Assembly: GCA_020636105.1 (NCBI GenBank)
Contig: JACJYL010000001.1
Span: 2,852,001-2,916,000 of the forward strand
Reading direction: 5' to 3'
From: Lewinellaceae bacterium
GTDB lineage: Bacteria; Bacteroidota; Bacteroidia; Chitinophagales; Saprospiraceae
Length of the DNA: 64,000 bases
The position numbers and the translations under genes are program-made. Under the pieces are notes generated by a model. That model searched no databases and was not told the origin of the DNA. It saw only the letters and a program-made list of their open reading frames with translations. Of the stretch, positions 50,790 through 59,196 are shown piece by piece (the first letter of the stretch is position 1; each line of letters starts with the position of its first letter).

Positions 50790-51971
50790 ATGCTGAATCG
50801 GATATTATCCCTATTGCCGGGGATACTGTTTTTCGCTTTTCAATTATCCGCGCAGAACGACAAGGTAGTCCTGAGTGGTTATGTGAAAAACATGCAGACC
50901 GTCATTTTTTTCAATAACTCCTATCCCAACGCGCAACAAACAGCGTTCACCGACACAGTTTTCCTCGACCAGCTGATCCACCAGCGGCTGAATTTAAATT
51001 GGTATCTCAATGACAAATTCACCTTGAAAGCTGGGTGGAGAAACCGCCTTTTTTTAGGAGATTTTGTCCGATCTACCCCTGGATATGCGGAACAGGTTGA
51101 CAAAGCGTCCAATGATTACCTCGACCTTTCGGTTTTGGTCATTGATCATCCTTCTGTCGTTTGGCACAGCGTACTGGATCGCTTATACCTGCAATATTCA
51201 TCAGGCGACTGGGAGGTGCGCCTGGGACGCCAACGAGTCAATTGGGGCATCAATACCGTTTGGAACCCCAATGATATTTTCAATGCTTTCTCTTTTACCG
51301 ATTTTGATTATGAGGAACGGCCGGGAAGCGATGCCGTCAGGGTGAAATACTATACGGGAATTTCTTCCAGTATTGAAGTCGCCGCCAAAGCTGCCGACAA
51401 CATCAATCAGGCCGTTATTGCCGGGTTGTGGAAATTCAACAAATGGAATTATGATTTTCAAATGTTGGGAGGTTATGCCAAAGACGACATCGTCCTTGGC
51501 GGCGGCTGGGCCGGCAACCTCAAAAATGCAGGGTTCAAAGGAGAGTTCAGCTGGTTCACCCCCTTAACCGATAAAAACGAAGAGGATGCTTTTACGGCCA
51601 CCATTGGCGTAGACTATTCCTTTGCCAATTCCCTTTATCTTAACGGAGGAGCGCTATACAACAGCATGGGTTCTTCTCTGGGAGATGCCTCTACCCTATT
51701 CTCTTTTGAATTGTCGGCCAAAAATCTTTACCCTTACGAATGGGCCTTTTTCGGCTCAGCCAGTTATCCATTCACCCCACTGATCAACGGGGGGCTGGCC
51801 CTGATTTACAGCCCGGTGAAATCCCAGGCTTTATTTTTAAACCCGACCCTTACCCTTTCCATCAAGGAAAACTGGGATCTGGATTTGATCGGGCAAATCG
51901 TTTTTGACAAAAAAGAAAAATATGGCAGCTCCCTGCAGGCTGCTTTTTTGAGGTTGAAGTATAGTTATTGA
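50790..51971 (+). CDS. outer-membrane beta-barrel protein of the export operon
   Basis: This protein of about 393 aa has a signal peptide (MLNRILSLLPGILFFAFQLSAQ) and a regular pattern of amphipathic strands ending in a tyrosine (RLKYSY), the outer-membrane beta-signal. Motifs such as LRRLYLQYSSGDWEVRLGRQRVNWG, in which GRQRVNWG recurs, are of the DUF1302/alginate-export type, a porin-like group often found beside LolA-like proteins and lipid exporters. The ATG at 50763 is an alternative start overlapping the ATPase gene. It is the last gene of the operon and probably the outer-membrane step of export. Family assignment is by pattern and should be checked. Confidence 0.8.
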   Translation: MLNRILSLLPGILFFAFQLSAQNDKVVLSGYVKNMQTVIFFNNSYPNAQQTAFTDTVFLDQLIHQRLNLNWYLNDKFTLKAGWRNRLFLGDFVRSTPGYAEQVDKASNDYLDLSVLVIDHPSVVWHSVLDRLYLQYSSGDWEVRLGRQRVNWGINTVWNPNDIFNAFSFTDFDYEERPGSDAVRVKYYTGISSSIEVAAKAADNINQAVIAGLWKFNKWNYDFQMLGGYAKDDIVLGGGWAGNLKNAGFKGEFSWFTPLTDKNEEDAFTATIGVDYSFANSLYLNGGALYNSMGSSLGDASTLFSFELSAKNLYPYEWAFFGSASYPFTPLINGGLALIYSPVKSQALFLNPTLTLSIKENWDLDLIGQIVFDKKEKYGSSLQAAFLRLKYSY

Positions 51972-51985
51972 AAATTAAGCTTTTT

Positions 51986-52028
51986 ACGCCATTGACGGCC
52001 TGACTCTGAGTCAGGCCGTCAATGGCGT
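51986..52028. terminator. perfect 43-nt palindrome after the export operon
   Basis: Two perfect 21-bp arms (51986-52006 and 52008-52028) flank a single T, so the RNA stem is nearly continuous. No proper U-tract follows on either strand, so it is an atypical terminator; roadblock or another role is possible. Confidence 0.6.
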
Positions 52029-52131
52029 CCCGCCCCCCTCCCCCTCTATAAAAGCCACGAAATCTAAAAACGTGACGGCAAATAGCTCAATAAATTTACT
52101 TTTTAACTTTCCCGGCCATGTTCGGGCCTTC

Positions 52132-53394
52132 TCAAAAAGCAAAATACAGTTTACCAACCCCGGAAAATTTTGATTGAATATCAAGTTCCGCTTTCCCGGC
52201 AGGTACCAGGTATTCCAAACCAAAAGACAGGCCAAATCCTTTATACAACGGAACATCAACCATCAATTTCGGAACCAGGCCTTTGAATTTTTCCGAGAAG
52301 GAAATTTCGTGTACGGCCCTCATGCTGCCAAAATAAGGATTTCCTATCACCGTTCGCACCTGCTGTTCCCTGCTCAGATTGAACCGGGCACCTAATCCCG
52401 CATGCAGTTTTATGCTTCGGGCATTGAGCAATGTCCGGTAAGCCGAAACATCCAGGGAAAGGCTTTGCTGGGCAATGTCAAGGGTGTCATAATAAGTATC
52501 GAAATTATCGGACCAGTCAGGGTACCACTGGTTGGCAACAGCCACGTCCAGGGAATCGTGATAACTGAAGCTTCTTTGCATCTGAACATCCAGGCCAACC
52601 AACGTTTTTGAATTCAGACTGTAAAGCATTTGGATCGACTGACCGGCCGCTTTTGGTGTCCGTGGATCGCCCTCCAGGGCAATGGTTTTTCCCAATGGGT
52701 AAGTCAGTCCCAAAGCCACACGTCCGTGTAGTTTATTATTCTTTTTTACGTCCACCTCTTCCGGTAGGGCCTCATTGGCCACCAAAACGATTTTTTCCGG
52801 AAGGCCGAAAGGATGTTCCCCGGTCACTTCAGCAAGAAGAGTGGGCAACACAATAACCCTGGAGAACGAACGGCTGTAAGGGACTTCATCCTTAAAATCA
52901 TTACTATTTTCATTCGCAAGTGAAGTTCCCGGGGTGTCCATATTTTCCATTTCGGAATGGTCTGTTTCGTAAATCCGGCCGGGGTCCTGTTGAATCATTG
53001 ATGGGAATTCCCGGCTGTTGTCAAAAGTCCGTTTAGTCAAAGATTTTGTTGCTTGAGAGAGCGGTTTTTGCACGGTTTCATTTAACAACAACCGGGAAGC
53101 ATCAACAGGAGTGGAGATTTGATCATTCATCTTCCGTTGCTTTTCATCGACCGGTATTGCCATTTCAGATTTTACAGTTTCCAGGGTACCCGGCTGCTGT
53201 TTTTTCAAAATCACATAAGGAATAAGTGCAGCAGCTATCAATCCGCCAAGCGACAACCAAAAGATAAAGAAAAACCGTCTTTTCCTTGGCGGGTGCAATT
53301 GTTTAAACACCACTTGCCAGTCTTCCGGGCGGTAGTCAAATTCCTGCGTTTCCGACAGCATGTCTTTTATATGTTCAAATTGCATATCACTCAT
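52132..53394 (-). CDS. putative dual-membrane-spanning anti-sigma factor with beta-barrel C-terminus
   Basis: This 420-aa protein has a short cytoplasmic N-terminus (~40 residues, EFDYRPEDWQVVFKQLHPPRKRR), one transmembrane helix (FFFIFWLSLGGLIAAALIPYVIL), a ~150-residue low-complexity periplasmic linker, and a C-terminal ~170-residue beta-rich domain of alternating strands ending in phenylalanine (KLYFAF), as in outer-membrane barrels. Its start overlaps the sigma-factor stop by four bases. The order cytoplasmic helix, inner-membrane helix, periplasmic linker and outer-membrane barrel is that of the dual-membrane-spanning anti-sigma (Dma) proteins described in Bacteroides. It should hold the sigma factor until an envelope or outer-membrane signal arrives; that role is inferred from architecture and context. 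Confidence 0.7.
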   Translation of the reverse strand: MSDMQFEHIKDMLSETQEFDYRPEDWQVVFKQLHPPRKRRFFFIFWLSLGGLIAAALIPYVILKKQQPGTLETVKSEMAIPVDEKQRKMNDQISTPVDASRLLLNETVQKPLSQATKSLTKRTFDNSREFPSMIQQDPGRIYETDHSEMENMDTPGTSLANENSNDFKDEVPYSRSFSRVIVLPTLLAEVTGEHPFGLPEKIVLVANEALPEEVDVKKNNKLHGRVALGLTYPLGKTIALEGDPRTPKAAGQSIQMLYSLNSKTLVGLDVQMQRSFSYHDSLDVAVANQWYPDWSDNFDTYYDTLDIAQQSLSLDVSAYRTLLNARSIKLHAGLGARFNLSREQQVRTVIGNPYFGSMRAVHEISFSEKFKGLVPKLMVDVPLYKGFGLSFGLEYLVPAGKAELDIQSKFSGVGKLYFAF

Positions 53395-53975
53395 TCCGTC
53401 ACTAAATTTTGAGCAGTAATCAATGCTTTCATTTTGCTTTTTGCCCGCGACAAATTGGATTTCGAAGTTCCTTCGCTAATATTGAGCATTTCGGCAATTT
53501 CCGAATGTTTGTAGCCTTCCACCATGGCCAGGTTAAAAACCACCCCATAAACGGGAGGCAGGCTGCGGATCATTTCCAGCAAGGAGTGGTAGTCCATTTT
53601 GGAAATTATTTCCGTCGGGACGCCTACATTGCCCGCCGTATCCAGGGCAACCGGGGGCGGTCCCTTTCTTTCATAAAACTTCCGGTAATGATCAATGGCA
53701 CAGTGGACAAAAATTGGTTGTATCCAGTTTTTGAAAGGCCCTTTGAATTCAAATTTTTCTATATTCCTGAAAATTTTCACAAAAGCATCGTTGAATATTT
53801 CACCGGCTTCCTCCCTATTGTAGGCATAACGCGAACAAATAGTCAGCCCGTAATTGTAAAATAACTTATACAATCGCTCCTGGTCCGCCGGGTTGTTTTT
53901 TTTACAACCTTTAATGATATTTTCAAGGTTTTGATCCACGTTCAATAGAGCCTTTCCATATTTTGGGTTCGTCAA
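53391..53975 (-). CDS. ECF-type RNA polymerase sigma-70 factor
   Basis: This 194-aa sigma factor has sigma region 2 (RLYKLFYNYGLTICSRYAYNREEAGEIFNDAFVKIFRN, residues ~35-75) and region 4 (LPPVYGVVFNLAMVEGYKHSEIAEMLNISEGTSKSNLSRAKSK). It is part of a three-gene set: a lipoprotein upstream and a probable anti-sigma membrane protein downstream, with 4-base overlaps at each junction. The start codon shown is TTG at 53975 and shares bases with the lipoprotein's stop; GTG at 53939 is an alternative. It probably responds to an envelope signal through the downstream partner. Confidence 0.9.
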   Translation of the reverse strand: MTNPKYGKALLNVDQNLENIIKGCKKNNPADQERLYKLFYNYGLTICSRYAYNREEAGEIFNDAFVKIFRNIEKFEFKGPFKNWIQPIFVHCAIDHYRKFYERKGPPPVALDTAGNVGVPTEIISKMDYHSLLEMIRSLPPVYGVVFNLAMVEGYKHSEIAEMLNISEGTSKSNLSRAKSKMKALITAQNLVTE

Positions 53976-54682
53976 TTTCCGATAAACGCATTAAAAGTAC
54001 CATTTTCCAGTTGGGAAATCTCGGCGTAGCCGCAGGAAAAAATATAACACTTACCGTAAAAGGTACCGGAAACAATCATTCCAAGGTTTGTTTCGAGGAC
54101 CTGACGAATCTGAAAATGGTTTTCGGGAGTAGGGAAACCCATCGCGTAAGGTTCATAATCAGGATAATCCGTTTCGTAATAAGTAGTAATCACCCTGGCG
54201 TAGTGGTCGCCTTCATCATAATCACCTTCGTGGAGGAAACGAGTCTTGAAATCTTCCGGATCATTATAGGAATAAGTGTCCGTTTCCGGGTCAAGGCTGA
54301 CATAATTCAGCGCCTCTTTCCTGATCAGCTGGATGTAAATGGACCGGCCTTCAGTGTTCGGGAGCGGGTATTCGATGTCGAGTATCAAAAAAACCGAATC
54401 CACATCGTAAGGCACATCCGTCCAGGCGAACTGGCCTTCCGCATTAAAATAAGATCCCAGGAATTTTGAATAACGCAATTTACCCGCATTAGCCGGTTCC
54501 TGTAATAAATTGGTATAAGTTTCAGAACCCCCTTCCGCCTCGTTGTACCAACTGCTCAAAGCCGTTACTTTTACGTTTAAACCCATGGTAGGCAAAAGGA
54601 ACGGGGTGGAAATGTTATCGTCGTTGATGTCACAGTTGCCAAAAAGCAAAACAGGAATAGCGAACAGCAATAATTTCTTCAT
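53972..54682 (-). CDS. hypothetical lipoprotein of the sigma cassette
   Basis: This 236-aa protein has a lipoprotein signal (MKKLLLFAIPVLLFGNC, lipobox LFGNC) and a beta-rich mature domain without a recognised family (VKVTALSSWYNEAEGG, FILDIEYPLPNTEG, QIRQVLETNLGMIVSGTFYGK). Its stop overlaps the sigma-factor start by four bases, so the genes are coupled. A surface lipoprotein could be the sensor or the target of the sigma/anti-sigma pair; this is inference from position. Confidence 0.75.
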   Translation of the reverse strand: MKKLLLFAIPVLLFGNCDINDDNISTPFLLPTMGLNVKVTALSSWYNEAEGGSETYTNLLQEPANAGKLRYSKFLGSYFNAEGQFAWTDVPYDVDSVFLILDIEYPLPNTEGRSIYIQLIRKEALNYVSLDPETDTYSYNDPEDFKTRFLHEGDYDEGDHYARVITTYYETDYPDYEPYAMGFPTPENHFQIRQVLETNLGMIVSGTFYGKCYIFSCGYAEISQLENGTFNAFIGN

Positions 54683-55014
54683 ATCAAGGGTGTTTAAATG
54701 GTTAATTAATCTTCTGATTACCTAACACGCCGGATTAATAGAAAGGGTTGCGTAGGGGTTAAATTTAGTTGTTTTTTGAGTTCCAGTTGTTCTAATGGAG
54801 CGCAGTCACATACCTTACCGCAGGTCGGGAGGATTCAAAGTAATTAAGCGGTTCCTTTAAGTTATAGAGTGATTTTAAAAGTATAAAAATTCTTTTAATA
54901 CTGGAATTGAATCGGGAAGCATGTTTAAAATTCAGGATTTTTGAAAATAAGCTTACTTCCAATAGCAGAAAAGTTATCTTTACGCATTAAAGAAAAAAAT
55001 AAAAGAATCAACAT
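54683..55014. other. intergenic region with repeat family C copy 2
   Basis: No gene is present. The region contains family C sequence at 54796-54832 (GGAGCGCAGTCACATACC then TTACCGCAGGTCGGGAGG) and an AT-rich stretch before yicC. Confidence 0.65.
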
Positions 55015-55890
55015 ATGTTGCTATCAATGACCGGCTACGGGCGGGAAACCCAAACCTTCAAGCATAAAACGATCAATATTGAAGTGCGCTCCCTAAACAG
55101 TAAATTCTCTGACCTGCGGTTAAAATTTCCCCAAAATTACAAGGAAAAGGAACATGAAATAAGACGCATCGTTTCCGAAAAAACCCAGCGTGGAAAAATC
55201 GACGTCCTGATCGAAACCACCTCGCTCCAGGGGGATGATGAATTTGGATTGAACAAAGCCCTTTTCAGAAAGTATTTTGAAGAATTGAGCGCCCTTACCG
55301 AAGAGTTGGGTGCCCCTCGTGAAGACCTGACGGCAGCGATCATTCGTTTGCCCAATGTAGTCGCTACCGAATCTAAAAGTATCGATGAAGAAGAATGGGA
55401 ATTTGTGTTAAAAGTTCTTGATGTGGCCCTCAATAACTTCAAGCAATTCAGACTCGCAGAAGGCGCCGTGCTGGAAGAGGATCTGAAATCCAAAACCAAC
55501 AGAATCATCGAATTGCTGGAAAAAGTCGATCCATTCGAAAAAGAACGCATTGAAAAAATCCGAAAGCGCATGCGCCAAAATCTTGACGACTTCTTCGGCA
55601 AAGAAAATGTGGATGAGAACCGCTTCGAACAGGAAGTCATCTTTTATCTTGAAAAAATTGATATCTCCGAAGAAAAGGTCCGCCTGGCTCAGCATTGCAA
55701 ATACTTTTTGGAAGAATTGGATAAAAAGAACACCGGCAAGGGACGCAAACTGAGTTTTATCAGCCAGGAAATGGGCCGGGAAATCAATACCCTCGGCGCA
55801 AAAGCCTATTCATCTGAAATCCAGCGTCATGTGGTAGATATGAAAGACGAACTGGAAAAAATCAAAGAACAATTGGCCAACGCAGTATAA
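55015..55890 (+). CDS. YicC-family endoribonuclease
   Basis: This 291-aa protein matches the YicC/YloC family: N-terminal SMTGYGRETQ, EVRSLNSKFSDLRLKFP, and C-terminal RKLSFISQEMGREINTLGAKAYSSEIQ, ending in a helical charged tail. YicC was shown in E. coli to be an endoribonuclease linked to RNA turnover. The adjacent gene, gmk, starts 72 bp downstream on the same strand, a pairing often seen in bacteria. Confidence 0.92.
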   Translation: MLLSMTGYGRETQTFKHKTINIEVRSLNSKFSDLRLKFPQNYKEKEHEIRRIVSEKTQRGKIDVLIETTSLQGDDEFGLNKALFRKYFEELSALTEELGAPREDLTAAIIRLPNVVATESKSIDEEEWEFVLKVLDVALNNFKQFRLAEGAVLEEDLKSKTNRIIELLEKVDPFEKERIEKIRKRMRQNLDDFFGKENVDENRFEQEVIFYLEKIDISEEKVRLAQHCKYFLEELDKKNTGKGRKLSFISQEMGREINTLGAKAYSSEIQRHVVDMKDELEKIKEQLANAV

Positions 55891-55961
55891 AGATCATTAT
55901 ATAAAATGGCTTAAAAATAAAACCCGGCCCTTATTACTAAAGAGGCTGGTGGAATGTATTC

Positions 55962-56528
55962 ATGAGGAAATTAGTAATTTTTACGGCACCTTCGGGAGCA
56001 GGCAAAACGACTATCGTCAGCCATCTGCTCAGGAAAATAGACTCCCTGGCCTTTTCCGTGTCGGCAACTACCCGCGAACGGAGACCCAATGAAATAGATG
56101 GAGCATCCTATTATTTTTTAACTCCGGAATCCTTTAAACAAAAAATTGCCCAAGGGGATTTCGTGGAATGGGAAGAAGTCTACAAAAATCAGTTCTACGG
56201 CACGCTAAAAAGTGAGGTGGAACGATTGTGGGCAAATGACAAAAATATTATCTTTGATATTGATGTGCAGGGTGCGATGAGTATTAAAAAGGCTTTTCCT
56301 GACGAATCCCTGACGATATTTGTAAAACCGCCGAGCCCGGATGTACTCCTTAAACGCCTTGAAGGGCGAAAAACAGAAACTCCGGAAAGCTTGAAAAGAC
56401 GAATTGAAAAAGCCTCTCTTGAACTGGGGTACGAAAAAAAATTCGATACCATCCTGGTCAATGACGATCTCGATTCGACGCTAAAAAAGGCGGAGAAAAT
56501 TGTAAAGGATTTCATTAAGGAAAACTAA
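55962..56528 (+). CDS. gmk: guanylate kinase
   Basis: This 188-aa enzyme phosphorylates GMP to GDP with ATP and is essential in purine metabolism. The P-loop is APSGAGKTT (residues 9-17), followed by the GMP-binding segment SVSATTRERRPNEIDGASYYF and the FDIDVQGAMSIKKAFP region. Length is normal for bacterial Gmk. It lies between yicC and apaG on the same strand, probably one transcript. Confidence 0.96.
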   Translation: MRKLVIFTAPSGAGKTTIVSHLLRKIDSLAFSVSATTRERRPNEIDGASYYFLTPESFKQKIAQGDFVEWEEVYKNQFYGTLKSEVERLWANDKNIIFDIDVQGAMSIKKAFPDESLTIFVKPPSPDVLLKRLEGRKTETPESLKRRIEKASLELGYEKKFDTILVNDDLDSTLKKAEKIVKDFIKEN

Positions 56529-56601
56529 GCTCTCCGACATGTGTTAATTTTATTACGTTTAAGAAATTTTAATCAGATACCAAAACGGAAATAACTTTTC
56601 A

Positions 56602-56988
56602 ATGAATACGCTGATCACAGATGGTATTGAAATAAGTGTTGAAGCTTTTTATCAAAAGGACTACTCTCGTCCTTCCAAAAAGCGTTATGTATTCAGTTAC
56701 CGTGTCCGAATTTTTAATTTCAGAGAAGATTCCGTACAGTTGCTGCGTCGCAAATGGCACATCTTTGATTCAGCCGGTTTCATCCGCGAGGTAGAAGGAG
56801 AAGGCGTCATCGGGGAACAACCGATCCTTCCTCCTGAAGGCAGCCATGAATACGAATCCTGGTGCCCGCTGACCACTCCAATCGGAAAAATGGACGGCAG
56901 TTTCCTCATGGTCAGCCTTGAAACCAACGAAACATTCTCCGTCCTCATCCCGGAATTTCGCCTCATCGCACCGTTTAAATTAAACTAA
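56602..56988 (+). CDS. apaG: ApaG-domain protein
   Basis: This 128-aa protein matches the ApaG fold: VFSYRVRIFNFREDSVQLLRRKWHIFDSAG, then VEGEGVIGEQPILPPEGSHEYESWCPL, and MVSLETNETFSVLIPEFRL. ApaG is linked to Mg2+/Co2+ resistance and structurally resembles an Fn3/Ig-like fold; its biochemical function is unsettled. It follows gmk by 73 bases. Confidence 0.93.
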   Translation: MNTLITDGIEISVEAFYQKDYSRPSKKRYVFSYRVRIFNFREDSVQLLRRKWHIFDSAGFIREVEGEGVIGEQPILPPEGSHEYESWCPLTTPIGKMDGSFLMVSLETNETFSVLIPEFRLIAPFKLN

Positions 56989-57327
56989 GGATTGCTGTTT
57001 GTTCGTTATTTGATCTAGAGACCATACCTTCGCTACGCTCGGCACCGGGCTATCCACTGCGTTACTATCCCTTGTTCTGTCGCAGATCCCGTACACGATA
57101 GTGTCGGGACTCATCCTTGCGCCGACCTACGCTATCCGCTCCGGCAAGAAATACTCAAAGAGGAAAGTCAAAAATTCAAGTCTAACGATTCAATTCCGGT
57201 ATTAAAAGAATTTTTATACTTTTAAAATCACCCCATAACTTAAAGTAACAACTTGAACAATGCCGATCTGCGGTACGATGTCGCTACGCTCCATTGAAAC
57301 CACTTGAACCATTGAAACCATCCATCC
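56989..57327. other. intergenic repeat-rich region between apaG and ridA
   Basis: No gene is present. From left to right: repeat family A copy 2 (core 57043-57075), the hairpin CCCGTACACGATAGTGTCGGG within it, and repeat family C inverted (57263-57296) with TTGAAC/CATTGAAACC low-complexity flanks. Confidence 0.75.
57029..57153. repeat. dispersed intergenic repeat family A, copy 2
   Basis: The core 57043-57075 is identical to 109-141. After it comes an extra ~30-base segment with CCCG-t-ACAC-gata-GTGT-CGGG, a small hairpin related to the family B core, then a GCCGACCTACGCTATCCGC stretch matching the flank of copy 1. Confidence 0.75.
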
Positions 57328-57747
57328 TCAAACCACCGCAATACACTTCAGCTCAATGGCAATGGGTGTGGGCAAAGAATCAATCCCCACAGTAGTACGG
57401 CACGGTTGATTGTCTTTGAAGTATTCCGCATAGATCCGGTTGTAAGTGTGAAAGTCGCGCTGCATATCGGTGAGAAAAACAGTTACATCCACAAGATCCT
57501 CCCATTTGGCCCCGCTGGCCTCCAGGACGACTCTTACATTCTGAAATACCGAGTGGCATTGTGCTTCAAAATCAAATTCAGTGAAATTTCCGGCAGCGCT
57601 TCGTGCCAGCCCCGGAATTTCATCGTTTTCCGGACGGCGTGGGCCTATGCCTGATAAAAACAATAAATTCCCCACTTTACGTGCATGAGGATAAAGGCCT
57701 ACCGGCTTCGGTGCATTTGCAGCATCAATTTTTTTATTTTCTGACAT
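57328..57747 (-). CDS. RidA-family reactive-intermediate deaminase
   Basis: This 139-aa protein matches the RidA/YER057c/UK114 family: LFLSGIGPRRPEN, GASGAKWEDLVDVTVFLTDM and VGIDSLPTPIAIELKCIAVV with conserved arginine context (QPCRTTVG). Classical RidA hydrolyses enamine/imine intermediates from pyridoxal-phosphate enzymes. The N-terminal RPEND insertion suggests a subfamily member rather than strict RidA, so no gene name is given. It is single and has a good Bacteroidota promoter. Confidence 0.88.
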   Translation of the reverse strand: MSENKKIDAANAPKPVGLYPHARKVGNLLFLSGIGPRRPENDEIPGLARSAAGNFTEFDFEAQCHSVFQNVRVVLEASGAKWEDLVDVTVFLTDMQRDFHTYNRIYAEYFKDNQPCRTTVGIDSLPTPIAIELKCIAVV

Positions 57748-57775
57748 AATTGGTTTATTAAGCTTAATTTGATGA

Positions 57776-57808
57776 CAAATTTACCGCTATTTCCAGGTAA
57801 AAAGGCAA
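57776..57808 (-). promoter_or_regulatory. promoter of the RidA-family gene
   Basis: TAAATTTG (-7, plus-strand complement at 57776-57783) and TTG (-33, complement CAA at 57806-57808) are spaced by 22 bases on the minus strand, close to the Bacteroidota consensus. The leader is about 20-30 bases. Confidence 0.5.
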
Positions 57809-57895
57809 AAATCCGCCCGGTATGATAATTGATACCCCTTGCTAATCAGAACATACGGCCTAACTTTGCTGTTTCACTAATGAATAAAGCTTGAT

Positions 57896-57987
57896 TCCCA
57901 ACCAGAAACGAGCAACCAAACCAGAAACGAGCAACCAGTAACCAGTAAAGTAACCAGTTTCCAGTAACCAGCAACCAGTTTCCAGCA
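57896..57987. repeat. AACCAGCAACCAG-type low-complexity repeat before lpxK
   Basis: About 90 bases built from AACCAG(C/T/A)AACCAG and AACCAGTTTCCAG-like units run right up to the lpxK start. Similar CAACCAG motifs occur at 40999-41064 and, inverted, at 50045-50055. Confidence 0.8.
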
Positions 57988-57988
57988 C

Positions 57989-59056
57989 ATGATTCAAAAT
58001 ATACTCGCAAAAATCTTACTGGCCCCCTTTTCCCTACTTTACGGTTTGGGCGTTAGCCTCAGGGATTTTTTCTATCGCCAGGGGTTATTAAAATCCATTG
58101 AATTCAACCTGCCGGTGATTTCTGTGGGGAATCTTTCTGTCGGCGGAGCCGGAAAAACACCACACATAGAATATCTCATCCGTCTTTTGCATGAATACCT
58201 GAACATTGCTACCCTAAGCCGGGGTTACAAACGCAAAACAACAGGATACATTGAATTGCACCCTTCGATGACGGCAGAGCAGGGAGGTGATGAACCTATA
58301 CAGTTTAAACGAAAGTTTCCCGATGTGATGACGGTCGTTTCAGAAAACCGCGCCTTTGCCATTCCCAAATTGCTGATGACCCGACCTGATATTGAACTGG
58401 TGCTGCTGGACGATGCTTTTCAACATCGCTCCGTCAAGCCAGGACTCAATATTTTGCTGACTGAATTCAGCCGGCCTTTTACCAAAGACTTCCTGCTTCC
58501 TTCCGGTCGACTGAGAGAATGGCCATCTGCTTATGAACGTGCAGATATTATCATTGTCAGCAAATGTCCCCCGGAAATATCCTCCAGGCAGAAAGAGGAA
58601 TTCAGGGAGATGATCAAACCCTTTCCTCACCAGGAATTGTATTTTTCCTATTACGATTACGATCCATCCTATTATATTTTCAATACAAAGTACAGGGCCG
58701 ATTTACAACCGGACTGGGACGTTCTCCTGATCAGTGCCATTGCCCGGACGGACTACCTGCTGGATTACCTGAATAGCAAAGTGAACTCGGTCAAAGTACT
58801 CGAATATGAGGATCATCACCTGTTCGACAAGTTTGATATGGCCAACCTTAAAGCCCGATTCGAAGACATGGAATCCGAAAAAAAGATCATCCTCACCACC
58901 GAAAAAGATGCCATGCGCCTGGAATTGCACAAAAAATTCATCATTGACAGCAAATTACCTGTCCTGGTGCTTCCCACGCAGGTAAAATTCCATGACGAGG
59001 ACGGAGACCGTTTTGATGAACAAGTTCGGGAATACATCAAAAATTTCACCCTCTAA
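57989..59056 (+). CDS. lpxK: tetraacyldisaccharide 4'-kinase
   Basis: This 355-aa membrane-associated kinase phosphorylates the lipid A precursor at the 4' position. Family marks are SVGNLSVGGAGKTP with the P-loop lysine K56, SRGYKR, GDEPIQFKR, LLDDAFQHRSVKP and LTTEKDAMRL. An N-terminal membrane helix (LAPFSLLYGLGVSLRD) is present. Length is in the usual range. It is followed by a PlsC-like acyltransferase and a glycosyltransferase, a small envelope-lipid cluster. Confidence 0.95.
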   Translation: MIQNILAKILLAPFSLLYGLGVSLRDFFYRQGLLKSIEFNLPVISVGNLSVGGAGKTPHIEYLIRLLHEYLNIATLSRGYKRKTTGYIELHPSMTAEQGGDEPIQFKRKFPDVMTVVSENRAFAIPKLLMTRPDIELVLLDDAFQHRSVKPGLNILLTEFSRPFTKDFLLPSGRLREWPSAYERADIIIVSKCPPEISSRQKEEFREMIKPFPHQELYFSYYDYDPSYYIFNTKYRADLQPDWDVLLISAIARTDYLLDYLNSKVNSVKVLEYEDHHLFDKFDMANLKARFEDMESEKKIILTTEKDAMRLELHKKFIIDSKLPVLVLPTQVKFHDEDGDRFDEQVREYIKNFTL

Positions 59057-59196
59057 AAAGTAAACCCAAAGAATTCCTTCCCTCTTTGAAGCATTAGAGC
59101 ATTGTAGCATTCTTCGGCCCGAACAAATCCAACAACCCTTTTTGTAGCTATCCTGCTTTTAATTACCTTCACCATCAAATTATTCAAACTCAATCC

